Source: Streptomyces sp. MNU76
Lineage (GTDB): Bacteria; Actinomycetota; Actinomycetes; Streptomycetales; Streptomycetaceae
Assembly: GCF_020982545.1 (NCBI RefSeq)
Contig: NZ_JAJKLK010000006.1
Span: forward strand, 496,001 to 560,000
Direction: 5' to 3'
DNA: 64,000 nt
Positions 42,860 to 53,382 of the stretch are shown in pieces. How positions within the stretch are numbered: the stretch's first letter is position 1; each line of letters starts with the position of its first letter. The position numbers and the translations under genes are program-made. The notes beneath the pieces were generated by a model. That model was not told where the DNA came from and ran no database searches. It saw only the letters and a program-made list of their open reading frames with translations.

Positions 42860-42987
42860 TGCTACATCATGAGTAGGCGCGAGCGGAGCGAGCACGCAGG
42901 GGCGGCCCCCACCAGGGCTCCCGGCGCGCTCCCGACCGGAGGGTGGGCACCGTGCGGATGTACCCGGAGCCGACGGGCGAGGTGCGC

Positions 42988-44523
42988 ATGAGTCTGTCAC
43001 TGCGCTTCGCCGCCGGATCGCACAAAGGCATGATCCGCGAGGGCAACGAGGACTCGGGCTACGCCGGTCCGCGGTTGCTCGCGATCGCCGACGGCATGGG
43101 CGGCCAGGCGGCCGGCGAGGTCGCCTCCTCCGAGGTGATCTCCACCCTCGTCACGCTCGACGACGACGTCCCCGGCTCCGACATCCTCACCTCCCTCGGC
43201 ACCGCCGTGCAGCGCGCCAACGACCAACTGCGCTCGATGGTCGAGGAGGACCCGCAGCTGGAGGGCATGGGCACCACGCTCACCGCCCTGCTGTGGACCG
43301 GCCAGCGACTCGGCCTGGTCCACGTCGGCGACTCCCGCGCCTACCTCCTCAGGGACGGCGTCCTCACCCAGATCACCCAGGACCACACCTGGGTGCAGCG
43401 TCTGGTCGACGAGGGCCGCATCACGGAGGAGGAGGCCACCACCCACCCGCAGCGCTCCCTGCTGATGCGCGCGCTGGGCAGCGGCGACCACGTGGAGCCC
43501 GACCTCTCCATCCGTGAGGTCCGGGCCGGCGACCGGTACCTGATCTGCTCCGACGGCCTGTCCGGCGTGGTGTCCCACCAGACGATGGAGGACACCCTCG
43601 CCAGCTACCAGGGCCCGCAGGAGACCGTGCAGGAGCTGATCCAGCTCGCACTGCGCGGCGGCGGCCCGGACAACATCACGGTCATCGTCGCCGACGTCCT
43701 CGACCTCGACACCGGAGACACCCTCGCCGGGCAGCTCTCCGACACCCCGGTCGTGGTCGGCGCCGTCGCCGAGAACCAGCTCCACCTCCAGGACAACGGC
43801 ATCATGCAGACCCCCGCCGGCCGGGCCTCCGGTCTCGGCCGTCAGGGGCACGGACAGGGCGGCGGCGAGTTCGGCCCGCCCGGCTCCGGCGACACCACCG
43901 GGTACATGCCCGCGGCGGGCGGCTTCGGCGACTACTCCGACGACGACTTCGTCAAGCCACGCAAGAAGCGCAGGTGGCTGAAGAGATCCTTCTTCGGCAT
44001 CCTCACCCTCGCTGTGGTCGGCGGGGGCCTGTACGGCGGCTACCGCTGGACGCAGACGCAGTACTACGTCGGCTCCAAGGACGACCACGTGGCGCTGTAC
44101 CGCGGCATCAGCCAGGACCTGGCCTGGATCTCGCTCTCGAAGGTCGAGAAGGACCACCCCGAGATCGAACTCAAGTACCTGCCGCCCTACCAGCAGAAGC
44201 TGGTCGAGTCCACGATCGCCGAGGGCGGTCTGGGCGACGCCCGGAAGAAGATCGAGGAGCTGTCCACCCAGGCGTCGGCGTGCAAGAAGAACGCCGAGCG
44301 CCGCGAGGCGGCGGACAGCAACGCCAAGACGGGCGAGGGCGAGGCGGGCGGAGTCACGGGAACCACGAAGACCTCCATCACGTCCAAGGCCACATCGTCC
44401 CCGACGCCGACACCGTCGGTGTCCCCGACCCCGAACCAGACTGAGACCGCACCCACACCGTCGACCGGCCCCACCCTCTCGGAGGAGGAGCAGGAGCTGG
44501 TCTCACGGTGCGGTGAGCAGTAG
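42988..44523 (+). CDS. pstP: PP2C Ser/Thr phosphatase PstP
   Basis: 511 residues. PP2C domain at 1-240 with metal-binding motifs GNEDSGYAG, ADGMGGQAAGEV, GDSRAYLLRDG, CSDGLSGVVS and GGGPDNITVIVADV. A Gly/Pro-rich linker, one TM segment near residue 335 (SFFGILTLAVVGGGLYGGY), and an extracytoplasmic domain with a Thr/Pro/Ser-rich end. It reverses PknB phosphorylation. The ATG at 42988 has GAGG 6 nt upstream; an ATG at 42958 is a possible alternative. Confidence 0.93.
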   Translation: MSLSLRFAAGSHKGMIREGNEDSGYAGPRLLAIADGMGGQAAGEVASSEVISTLVTLDDDVPGSDILTSLGTAVQRANDQLRSMVEEDPQLEGMGTTLTALLWTGQRLGLVHVGDSRAYLLRDGVLTQITQDHTWVQRLVDEGRITEEEATTHPQRSLLMRALGSGDHVEPDLSIREVRAGDRYLICSDGLSGVVSHQTMEDTLASYQGPQETVQELIQLALRGGGPDNITVIVADVLDLDTGDTLAGQLSDTPVVVGAVAENQLHLQDNGIMQTPAGRASGLGRQGHGQGGGEFGPPGSGDTTGYMPAAGGFGDYSDDDFVKPRKKRRWLKRSFFGILTLAVVGGGLYGGYRWTQTQYYVGSKDDHVALYRGISQDLAWISLSKVEKDHPEIELKYLPPYQQKLVESTIAEGGLGDARKKIEELSTQASACKKNAERREAADSNAKTGEGEAGGVTGTTKTSITSKATSSPTPTPSVSPTPNQTETAPTPSTGPTLSEEEQELVSRCGEQ

Positions 44524-44550
44524 GCAAGCCGCGAGGGGCCCACGTACACC

Positions 44551-45978
44551 ATGAGCAGTACTACCAACCCGTCGACGCAGCACACGTCCACGATCGGCGC
44601 GATCGGCACACCGAGCCGACGCAACACCGAACTGGCACTGCTGGCGTTCGCGGTCGTCATCCCGGTGTTCGCCTACGCCAACGTGGGTCTCGCCCTGAAC
44701 GACCAGGTGCCCGCAGGACTCGCCGCCTACGGCATCGGTCTCGGAGTGCTGGCCGGCATCGGCCATCTCGTCATCCGCAAGTTCGCGCCGTACGCCGACC
44801 CGCTGATGCTGCCGCTGGCCACGCTGCTGAACGGGCTGGGACTGGTGGCCATCTGGCGACTGGACCAGTCGAAACTGCTCCAGCAGATCGGACAGGCCGG
44901 CGGCAAGGCGACCAATCAGCTGGTCTACACAGCGATGGGCATCACCCTCCTCATCGTCGTACTGATCTTCCTCAAGGACCACCGCACCCTCCAGCGCTAC
45001 ACCTACATCTCCATGGCCGGCGCGCTGGTCCTGCTGCTGCTCCCCCTGGTGCCAGGCCTCGGCGCGGAACTCACCTACGGCGCCAAGATCTGGATCCAGG
45101 TCGGCAGCTTCACCATCCAGCCCGGCGAGTTCGCCAAGATCGTGCTGGCGATCTTCTTCGCCGGCTACCTGATGGTGAAGCGCGACGCGCTCGCCCTGGC
45201 CAGCCGCCGCTTCATGGGCCTGTACCTGCCGCGCGGCCGCGACCTCGGCCCGATCATCGTCGTCTGGGCGATCTCGATCCTGATCCTGGTCTTCGAGACC
45301 GACCTCGGTACGTCGCTGCTGTTCTTCGGCATGTTCGTGATCATGCTGTACGTCGCGACCGAGCGGACCAGCTGGATCGTCTTCGGTCTGCTGATGTCCG
45401 CGGCCGGCGCGGTCGGCGTGGCCAGCTTCGAACCCCACGTCCAGACCCGCGTCCAGGCATGGCTCGATCCGTACCGCGAGTACAAGCTCAGCCGCGCGGG
45501 GACCAGCGACGGCATCATCCACTCCGAGCAGGCCATGCAGGCCCTGTGGGCCTTCGGCTCCGGCGGCACCCTCGGCACCGGCTGGGGCCAGGGCCACTCC
45601 GAACTCATCCGCTTCGCCGCGAACTCCGACTTCATCCTCGCCACCTTCGGTGAGGAGTTGGGTCTGACCGGGGTGATGGCGATCCTGCTGATCTACGGGC
45701 TGATCGTGGAGCGCGGTATCCGCACGGCCCTCGCCGCCCGCGACCCGTTCGGCAAGCTGCTCGCCGTCGGCCTGTCCGGCGCGTTCGCCCTCCAGGTCTT
45801 CGTCGTCGCCGGCGGTGTCATGGGCCTCATCCCGCTGACCGGTATGACGATGCCGTTCCTGGCATACGGAGGTTCGTCGGTCATCGCCAACTGGGCGCTC
45901 ATCGGCGTCCTGATCAGAATCAGCGACACCGCGCGCCGTCCAGCACCCGCCCCGCCCCCAACCCCGACGCCGAGATGA
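44551..45978 (+). CDS. rodA: SEDS-family peptidoglycan glycosyltransferase (FtsW/RodA)
   Basis: 475 residues with about ten TM segments. SEDS features: DHRTLQRYTYISM, GAKIWIQVGSFTIQPGEFAK, ETDLGTSLLFFG, GWGQGHSELIRFAANSDFI, ATFGEELGLTG, and the C-terminal MPFLAYGGSSVIANW. It polymerises glycan strands together with a class B PBP, here PbpA encoded 19 bp downstream. The RodA name follows the mycobacterial operon; FtsW-like naming is also used. Confidence 0.92.
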   Translation: MSSTTNPSTQHTSTIGAIGTPSRRNTELALLAFAVVIPVFAYANVGLALNDQVPAGLAAYGIGLGVLAGIGHLVIRKFAPYADPLMLPLATLLNGLGLVAIWRLDQSKLLQQIGQAGGKATNQLVYTAMGITLLIVVLIFLKDHRTLQRYTYISMAGALVLLLLPLVPGLGAELTYGAKIWIQVGSFTIQPGEFAKIVLAIFFAGYLMVKRDALALASRRFMGLYLPRGRDLGPIIVVWAISILILVFETDLGTSLLFFGMFVIMLYVATERTSWIVFGLLMSAAGAVGVASFEPHVQTRVQAWLDPYREYKLSRAGTSDGIIHSEQAMQALWAFGSGGTLGTGWGQGHSELIRFAANSDFILATFGEELGLTGVMAILLIYGLIVERGIRTALAARDPFGKLLAVGLSGAFALQVFVVAGGVMGLIPLTGMTMPFLAYGGSSVIANWALIGVLIRISDTARRPAPAPPPTPTPR

Positions 45979-45997
45979 CCCAGGTGGTCCGCCCGTC

Positions 45998-47458
45998 ATG
46001 AACAAGCCCCTGCGCCGCATCGCGATCTTCTGTGGGCTCCTGGTCCTCGCCCTGCTCGTCCGCAACAACTGGCTGCAGTACGTCCAGGCGGATGCCCTCG
46101 CCACCCACAAGGAGAACCGGCGCGTCGCCATCGAGCGCTACGCCACGCCTCGCGGGGACATCATCGTCGACGGCAAGGCCATCACCGGGTCCGTCGCGAC
46201 CGAAGGCGCCGACTACGAGTACAAGCGCACCTGGAAGAACGGCGAGATGTGGGCGCCGGTCACCGGCTACTCCTCCCAGATCGTCGGCGCCACCCAGCTG
46301 GAGAACCTCGAGGACGGCATCCTCACCGGCAACGACGACCGGCTCTTCTTCCGGAACACGCTGGACATGCTCACCGGCAAGAAGAAGGAGGGCGGCAGCG
46401 TCGTCACCACCCTCAACGCCGCCGCGCAGAAGGCGGCCTTCAAGGGCCTCGGCGACAAGAAGGGCGCCGTCGCCGCGCTCGACCCCAAAACCGGCGCGAT
46501 CCTCGCCCTGGCCTCCACGCCGTCCTACGACCCGTCCACGTTCGCCGGAATCAGCACCAAGGACAGCGAGACCTTCTCGAAGCTGGAGAAGGACGCCGAC
46601 AAGCCGATGCTGAACCGCGCGCTGCGCGAGACCTATCCGCCAGGCTCCACGTTCAAGGTGGTCACGGCCGCCGCGGCCCTGGAGAACGGCGTCGTCTCGG
46701 ACATCGACGACAAGACGGACACGCCTGACCCGTACAAGCTGCCGGAATCGTCCACCCCCCTCACCAACCAGCACGGCGCGTGCAAGAACGCCACCCTCCG
46801 CTACGCGCTCGAGCAGTCCTGCAACACGGTCTTCGGCAAGCTCTCCGACAGCGTCGGCAACGACAAGATGATCGAGCAATCCGAGAAGTTCGGCTTCAAT
46901 GACGCCACCCTGGACACTCCCGTCCGCGCCGCGGAGAGCATCTACCCCGAGGACAACCGCCCGCAGAACGCGATGGCCGGCATCGGTCAGGCATCCAACC
47001 GGGCCACCCCGCTCCAGATGGCCATGGTCGCCTCCGCCGTCGCCAACGACGGCGAGCTGATGGCTCCGTACATGGTCGACCAGCTGCGGGCTTCCAACCT
47101 CGACGTCATCGAGACCCACGATCCTGAGACGCTCTCCCAGGCGGTCTCACCGGAGAACGCCCAGAAGCTCCAGGACATGATGGAGAGCGTCGTCAAGACG
47201 GGTACCGGTCAGCGCGCGCAGATCGGCGGCGTCACCGTCGGCGGCAAGACCGGTACCGCCCAGCGCGGCGTGAACAACAAGGAGAGGCCGTACGCCTGGT
47301 TCATCTCCTACGCCAAGCTCAGTGACGGCAGCTCGCCGGTGGCCGTGGCCGTGGTCGTCGAGGACAGCGACGCCTCGCGTGGCGACATCTCCGGTGGCGG
47401 TCTCGCCGCCCCGATCGCGAAGAGCGTGATGCAGGCAGTGATCAACAGCAAGAAGTGA
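45998..47458 (+). CDS. pbpA: Class B penicillin-binding protein PbpA
   Basis: 486 residues. A single N-terminal TM anchor (IAIFCGLLVLALLV), a dimerisation/pedestal region (RYATPRGDIIVDGKAI) and a transpeptidase domain with the three active-site motifs: SxxK in PPGSTFKVV (nucleophile Ser), SxN as SCN in LEQSCNTVFG, and KTG in VGGKTGTAQ. It cross-links peptidoglycan with its SEDS partner RodA. Between it and pknB (47494-47512) is a small inverted repeat, CGATAC-N7-GTATCG. Confidence 0.93.
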   Translation: MNKPLRRIAIFCGLLVLALLVRNNWLQYVQADALATHKENRRVAIERYATPRGDIIVDGKAITGSVATEGADYEYKRTWKNGEMWAPVTGYSSQIVGATQLENLEDGILTGNDDRLFFRNTLDMLTGKKKEGGSVVTTLNAAAQKAAFKGLGDKKGAVAALDPKTGAILALASTPSYDPSTFAGISTKDSETFSKLEKDADKPMLNRALRETYPPGSTFKVVTAAAALENGVVSDIDDKTDTPDPYKLPESSTPLTNQHGACKNATLRYALEQSCNTVFGKLSDSVGNDKMIEQSEKFGFNDATLDTPVRAAESIYPEDNRPQNAMAGIGQASNRATPLQMAMVASAVANDGELMAPYMVDQLRASNLDVIETHDPETLSQAVSPENAQKLQDMMESVVKTGTGQRAQIGGVTVGGKTGTAQRGVNNKERPYAWFISYAKLSDGSSPVAVAVVVEDSDASRGDISGGGLAAPIAKSVMQAVINSKK

Positions 47459-47627
47459 CCCCGCTCACGTCGCCTTCACATCGGTGCACGTTGCGATACC
47501 GGTCCTGTATCGGGTGACGCGGTTGGCCAGGTCACAGAAGGCGAGCCGGGTACCGTATGCCCGGAGCACAGCCGCCGGACCACACATGGGTGCGGTCGGG
47601 ACCGACGGAGAGGGCTGGTAGGAAGCT

Positions 47628-49628
<2,001 letters not shown>

Positions 49629-49678
49629 CGCCACCCGCCTGAGGCGGAGGGGCTGATCAAGCCCTCTGCCCCGTACGA

Positions 49679-49726
49679 CGAAGGAGCCCTGGCACCCCCT
49701 CAGGAGGGGGTGCCAGGGCTCCTTCG
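49679..49726 (+). terminator. Terminator of the fhaA-pknB operon
   Basis: 22-bp perfect stem (49679-49700 with 49705-49726), loop CAGG, beginning CGAAGGAGCCCTGGCACC. It lies 50 bp after pknB and 10 bp before the tandem parS pair. Confidence 0.9.
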
Positions 49727-49736
49727 CCATCTCGAT

Positions 49737-49750
49737 GTTTCACGTGAAAC
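49737..49750. other. parS: parS site 4
   Basis: Perfect GTTTCACGTGAAAC; first of two tandem sites between the pknB terminator and srtE2. Confidence 0.95.
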
Positions 49751-49755
49751 CGGAT

Positions 49756-49769
49756 GTTTCACGTGAAAC
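49756..49769. other. parS: parS site 5
   Basis: Perfect GTTTCACGTGAAAC, 19 bp centre-to-centre from site 4, making a tandem pair in a region between converging operons. Confidence 0.95.
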
Positions 49770-49799
49770 ATCCCTCCGGGGGAACAACCCACCGCGCGA

Positions 49800-50540
49800 C
49801 TACCGGAGTTCCTTCGGCGGCGTGCGCTCCGCGTTCACCCGTTCCACGCGTTCCAGCTCGCCCCACACGATGTACCGGTACCGGGACGTGTAAACGGGCG
49901 TACAAGTCGTGAGGGTGATGTATTTGCCGGCCTTCTTCTTGCCGGACTCCTTGGGGATGTTCGAGAGAACCTTGACGTTGTACTTCGAGGTCTCGGAGAG
50001 GGTGTCGTAGACCTTGTAGACGTACCAGTTGTCGCGGGTCTCGAAGACGATCGCGTCGCCCTTCTCCAGCTTGTCGATGTTGTGGAACTTCGCGCCGTGG
50101 CCGTCCCTGTGGGCAGCAAGGGTGAAGTTGCCGTCCTTGTCGGAGCTGGGGAGGGTCGCCTTGACCGGGTCGGTGTAGTAGCCGGCGACACCACCGTTGA
50201 GGATCTTGGTGGAGGTGCCCTTCTTCACCAGGACCTCGCCGTTCCTCATGGCGGGCACGTGCAGGAAGCCGATGCCGTCCTTGGTGTCCAGGGCGCCCGG
50301 TCCGTCGTCCGAGGCCCAGGTGTCGCGGACCTCGTTCGCTTCCTTGTCCGCCTCGCGGTCGGCGAGCACGTTCGTCCACCACAGCGAGTAGACGACGAAC
50401 AGGCCGAGCACGAGGCCCGCCGTGATGAGGAGTTCACCGAAGACACTGACCGCCATGGCGATCCGGCTCATGCCGCGGCGCCGCGGCGTGGCCTCGGACG
50501 CGTCCGTCTTCTCTTCGGTGTCGTCGGTGGTCACTGCCAC
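49800..50540 (-). CDS. srtE2: Class E sortase SrtE2
   Basis: 246 residues. Short cytoplasmic N-terminus, one TM segment (ELLITAGLVLGLFVVYSLWW) and a sortase domain with catalytic His in FTLAAHRDGHG, Cys in YITLTTCTP and Arg in SRYRYIVWG. Class E sortases cleave LAXTG motifs and attach surface proteins such as long chaplins. GTG start. Last gene of the minus-strand operon, 25 bp after srtE1. The name follows the position of S. coelicolor SrtE2 next to SrtE1. Confidence 0.92.
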   Translation of the reverse strand: MAVTTDDTEEKTDASEATPRRRGMSRIAMAVSVFGELLITAGLVLGLFVVYSLWWTNVLADREADKEANEVRDTWASDDGPGALDTKDGIGFLHVPAMRNGEVLVKKGTSTKILNGGVAGYYTDPVKATLPSSDKDGNFTLAAHRDGHGAKFHNIDKLEKGDAIVFETRDNWYVYKVYDTLSETSKYNVKVLSNIPKESGKKKAGKYITLTTCTPVYTSRYRYIVWGELERVERVNAERTPPKELR

Positions 50541-50565
50541 AGTTCTTCCGCCCTTGGTCGAGCCC

Positions 50566-51810
50566 CTACTGGACGAGCGCGTCGGGCTTCCCCTCGCTGC
50601 GCGGCCGTTCCTCCACCATCTTGCCCCACACGATCATGCGGTACTTGCTCGTGAACTCCGGCGTGCACGTGGTCAGCGTGATGTAGCGACCCGGCTGGGT
50701 GAAGCCGGAGCCCGGGGGCACGGGTTGGAGCACGCTGACGTTCGACGGCGGGGTCACCGGCAGGATCGAGGCCATGTCGTAGACGTAGTACTTGTCCTGC
50801 GTCTCCACGACGATCGGGTCGCCCGGCTTGAGTCGGTTGATGTAACGGAACGGTTCACCATGGGTGTTGCGGTGGCCCGCGATGCCGAAATTGCCCGTCT
50901 TGTCCTCGGGCATGGCCGTCTTGATGCTGTTCTCGTCGTAGTGGCCGACCATTCCGCGGTCCAGGACCTTCGACTTGCTGATGCCCTCGGCGATCGGCAC
51001 GACGACGTCCAGCTTCGGAATGTGCAGGATGGCGAAGCCCTGCCCGGGCTCGAAGGCGCCGGGCGCGCGCTTGCCGCTCTTCCACTCCTCCTGGAGGCTC
51101 GTCGCCTCCCGGCCCGCCTGCTGATGGGCGCGGATGTTGGACCACCAGAGCTGGTAGGTGACGAAGAGCAGCATCACCACGCCGGTGGTGATGAACACCT
51201 CGCCGATGATCCGGCTCGCGATCACTCCCGCGCTGGGCTTGCGCGCCCGCGCCGCCCGCCGCGCCTCGATCCTGGAACGGGGCGCCGACAGCCCGTCCTC
51301 TCCTAAGCCCTCCTCGGGCCCCTGAGCGACTCCTGGGCCCGCGTGGGCCCCCGGGGAGCCCCCGTGCCTCCCGTGCCGTCTCGCGGCCTTACGGCGGGCC
51401 GCACGGCCTCCGGGAGTCGGGGGCGCGGGTATCGGCTCGACCGCGGCGGCCAGCCGCCGCGCCTCCTCCACCCGGAGGGCCACCGTCTCCTCGTCGATCG
51501 GAGGGTGCTGCAGCGCGGTGTCGGTCCCGTACAGCCCCTCGGCCGTGGGTCGAGGACGCGGCTCGTAGGTGTCGTACGACTGGTAAGGCTGGTACGGCTC
51601 GAACGAGGGCTCCGTGTACGGCTGCTGCTGGCCGTACCAGTCCCCCTGCCCGTACTGCGAGCCCTGCTGGACGGTCCAGGCCTGAGGCTCGGCCGTGTCG
51701 CCGAACGACTCCCCCGGCTGGAAGGCCTCCGCCTCGAACGCCTCGGCGCCCCCGTACGCGGCCTCGCCGCCGTAGGGGGCACTCTCGCGCTCGGGGCGCA
51801 GTGCCGTCAC
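50566..51810 (-). CDS. srtE1: Class E sortase SrtE1 with long cytoplasmic N-terminus
   Basis: 414 residues. The first 190 are cytoplasmic: a Tyr/Gln/Pro/Glu-rich stretch (GQQQPYTEPSFEPYQPYQSY) and an Ala/Arg-rich stretch. A TM segment near 200-222 (IIGEVFITTGVVMLLFVTY) precedes the sortase domain: His in FGIAGHRNTHG, Cys in ITLTTCTP, Arg in SKYRMIVWG. Anchors LAXTG proteins, including chaplins, in S. coelicolor. The GTG overlaps the stop of the amidotransferase gene (GTGA). Confidence 0.92.
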   Translation of the reverse strand: MTALRPERESAPYGGEAAYGGAEAFEAEAFQPGESFGDTAEPQAWTVQQGSQYGQGDWYGQQQPYTEPSFEPYQPYQSYDTYEPRPRPTAEGLYGTDTALQHPPIDEETVALRVEEARRLAAAVEPIPAPPTPGGRAARRKAARRHGRHGGSPGAHAGPGVAQGPEEGLGEDGLSAPRSRIEARRAARARKPSAGVIASRIIGEVFITTGVVMLLFVTYQLWWSNIRAHQQAGREATSLQEEWKSGKRAPGAFEPGQGFAILHIPKLDVVVPIAEGISKSKVLDRGMVGHYDENSIKTAMPEDKTGNFGIAGHRNTHGEPFRYINRLKPGDPIVVETQDKYYVYDMASILPVTPPSNVSVLQPVPPGSGFTQPGRYITLTTCTPEFTSKYRMIVWGKMVEERPRSEGKPDALVQ

Positions 51811-52457
51811 GCCGTGGCCCTGCCCACCACGGGGGCGAGCCCCGTCGACCTGGCCACGGCCCCTTGGTCACCGCATTCGGCCAGCCAGTTGGCCAGCATG
51901 CGGTGGCCGTGCTCGGTGAGCACCGACTCGGGGTGGAACTGCACGCCCTCGACCGGCAGTTCCCGATGCCTGAGGCCCATGATGATCCCGTCGTGCGTGC
52001 GCGCCGTGACCTCGAGCTCGGCCGGCACGGTGGCCGGCTTCGCGGCGAGGGAGTGGTAGCGGGTCGCGGTGAAGGGGGTGGGCAGGCCCGCGAAGACCCC
52101 CTTGCCCTCGTGTTCCACCAGCGAGGTCTTTCCGTGCAGCAGCTCGGGCGCGCGGTCCACGACACCGCCGTACGCCACCTGCATGGACTGCATGCCGAGG
52201 CAGACACCGAAGACGGGGACGCCGGTCGCGGCACAGTGGCGGACCATGTCCACGCAGACGCCGGCCTCCTCGGGCGTGCCCGGGCCGGGGGACAGGAGCA
52301 CGCCGTCGAAGCCGTCCTGGGCGTGGGCGGTCGCCACCTCGTCGTTGCGCAGCACCTCGCACTCGGCGCCCAGCTGGTACAGGTACTGGACCAGGTTGAA
52401 GACGAAGCTGTCGTAGTTGTCGACGACGAGGACCCGGGCGGGTCGGGCGGCTCTCAC
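51807..52457 (-). CDS. pabA: PabA/TrpG-type glutamine amidotransferase
   Basis: 216 residues, standard length for the class I amidotransferase subunit of anthranilate or aminodeoxychorismate synthase. Start VLVVDNYDSFVFNLVQYL, oxyanion loop LLSPGPGTPEEAG, nucleophile Cys in VFGVCLGMQSM, and His/Glu in GVQFHPESVLT. It supplies ammonia to a chorismate-using partner; none is adjacent, so folate versus tryptophan use is unresolved. The GTG overlaps the stop of the small upstream gene (GTGA). It is an unusual guest inside a sortase operon but, from memory, conserved there in Streptomyces. Confidence 0.9.
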   Translation of the reverse strand: MRAARPARVLVVDNYDSFVFNLVQYLYQLGAECEVLRNDEVATAHAQDGFDGVLLSPGPGTPEEAGVCVDMVRHCAATGVPVFGVCLGMQSMQVAYGGVVDRAPELLHGKTSLVEHEGKGVFAGLPTPFTATRYHSLAAKPATVPAELEVTARTHDGIIMGLRHRELPVEGVQFHPESVLTEHGHRMLANWLAECGDQGAVARSTGLAPVVGRATA

Positions 52458-52615
52458 TGGTCGTTCACCGTCACATCGTTGAAGGGCAGCAGGGGCTCGG
52501 CCCAGGGAAAGACGTATTGGAAGAGGCCATAGACGACGGCCAGGGTCAGCACGATCGAGATCAGCGCCTTCAGCCACGCGTTACCCGGCAGATGTCGCCA
52601 GATCCAGCCGTACAT
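52454..52615 (-). CDS. 53-residue single-pass membrane protein
   Basis: Short ORF from ATG 52615 with GGAAGGGA 5 nt upstream: MYGWIWRHLPGNAWLKALIS, then a hydrophobic helix (IVLTLAVVYGLFQYVFPW) and an outer tail EPLLPFNDVTVNDQ. The stop overlaps the amidotransferase start (GTGA). Conserved-looking small protein between sortase genes; possibly an accessory to sortase or wall enzymes, function unknown. Confidence 0.8.
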   Translation of the reverse strand: MYGWIWRHLPGNAWLKALISIVLTLAVVYGLFQYVFPWAEPLLPFNDVTVNDQ

Positions 52616-52668
52616 GCCGTCCCTTCCTTCACACCACGGCACCGGAATCACGCCGTACCGCCACCAGA

Positions 52669-53382
52669 CTAACGGCGTAGTGCCTCCGGTTTCCCTGACT
52701 CGACAGGCTGTGTGGAATCCAGATGGCCCCAGACGATGAGCCGATGGCTGTGTCCCCACTCCGGGTCGCACGTCGTCAGCGTCAGATAGCGCCCCGCGCG
52801 CGTGTAGCCCGATTTCGTCGGCACGAGGTCGATGACCTGGACGTCCGTGGGCAATGTCCGGTAGGGCCCCTTGTCGATGACGTACGTGAACCAGTCCGCG
52901 CCGTCGGACAGGACGACCTCGTCGCCGGGACGCAGCTTGGGAAAATCTTTGAAGGGATCGCCGTAGGTACGCCGGTGGCCGGCGACCGCGAAGTTCCCCT
53001 TCTGTCCCAGCTGCGCGGTGTTCGCGTAGTGGCCGAGTCCTTTCTTGAGAGTGTCCGTCTTCGTGCCCTCCAGGACGGGCTTGTTCCATGTGGAACCAAG
53101 ACGCGGGATGTACATGAGTGCGAAGGGCTCGCCGCTCTCGTACGCGGCGGGCGGCTCCGGCGCCGAAGAGGAGCCCGGGCCGGGCGTCGGCCTCGTCGGC
53201 TGTTTCGCCCACCGGTCCTGGAGCAGGTCGACCTGGTGGTCCATCTCGGTGTCGGCCTTCACGCCGGTCCAGAACAGCACGTAGACGACGAAGAGCACGA
53301 TCAGGGTGCCGACGGTGATGCAGAGCTCGCTGGCGGTCCTCACGATCACGCGCACCGACACGGGTCCCCCGGCTGCCGTCAC
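52669..53382 (-). CDS. Third class E-like sortase
   Basis: 237 residues. TM segment near residues 17-40 (SELCITVGTLIVLFVVYVLF), a Pro-rich linker, then the sortase domain: His in FAVAGHRRTYGDPF, Cys in LTLTTCDPEWG, Arg in SHRLIVWG. All three catalytic residues are present, but TTCDP replaces the TTCTP of the two SrtE paralogues, suggesting a different substrate preference. The GTG overlaps the DUF881 stop (GTGA). Confidence 0.9.
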   Translation of the reverse strand: MTAAGGPVSVRVIVRTASELCITVGTLIVLFVVYVLFWTGVKADTEMDHQVDLLQDRWAKQPTRPTPGPGSSSAPEPPAAYESGEPFALMYIPRLGSTWNKPVLEGTKTDTLKKGLGHYANTAQLGQKGNFAVAGHRRTYGDPFKDFPKLRPGDEVVLSDGADWFTYVIDKGPYRTLPTDVQVIDLVPTKSGYTRAGRYLTLTTCDPEWGHSHRLIVWGHLDSTQPVESGKPEALRR

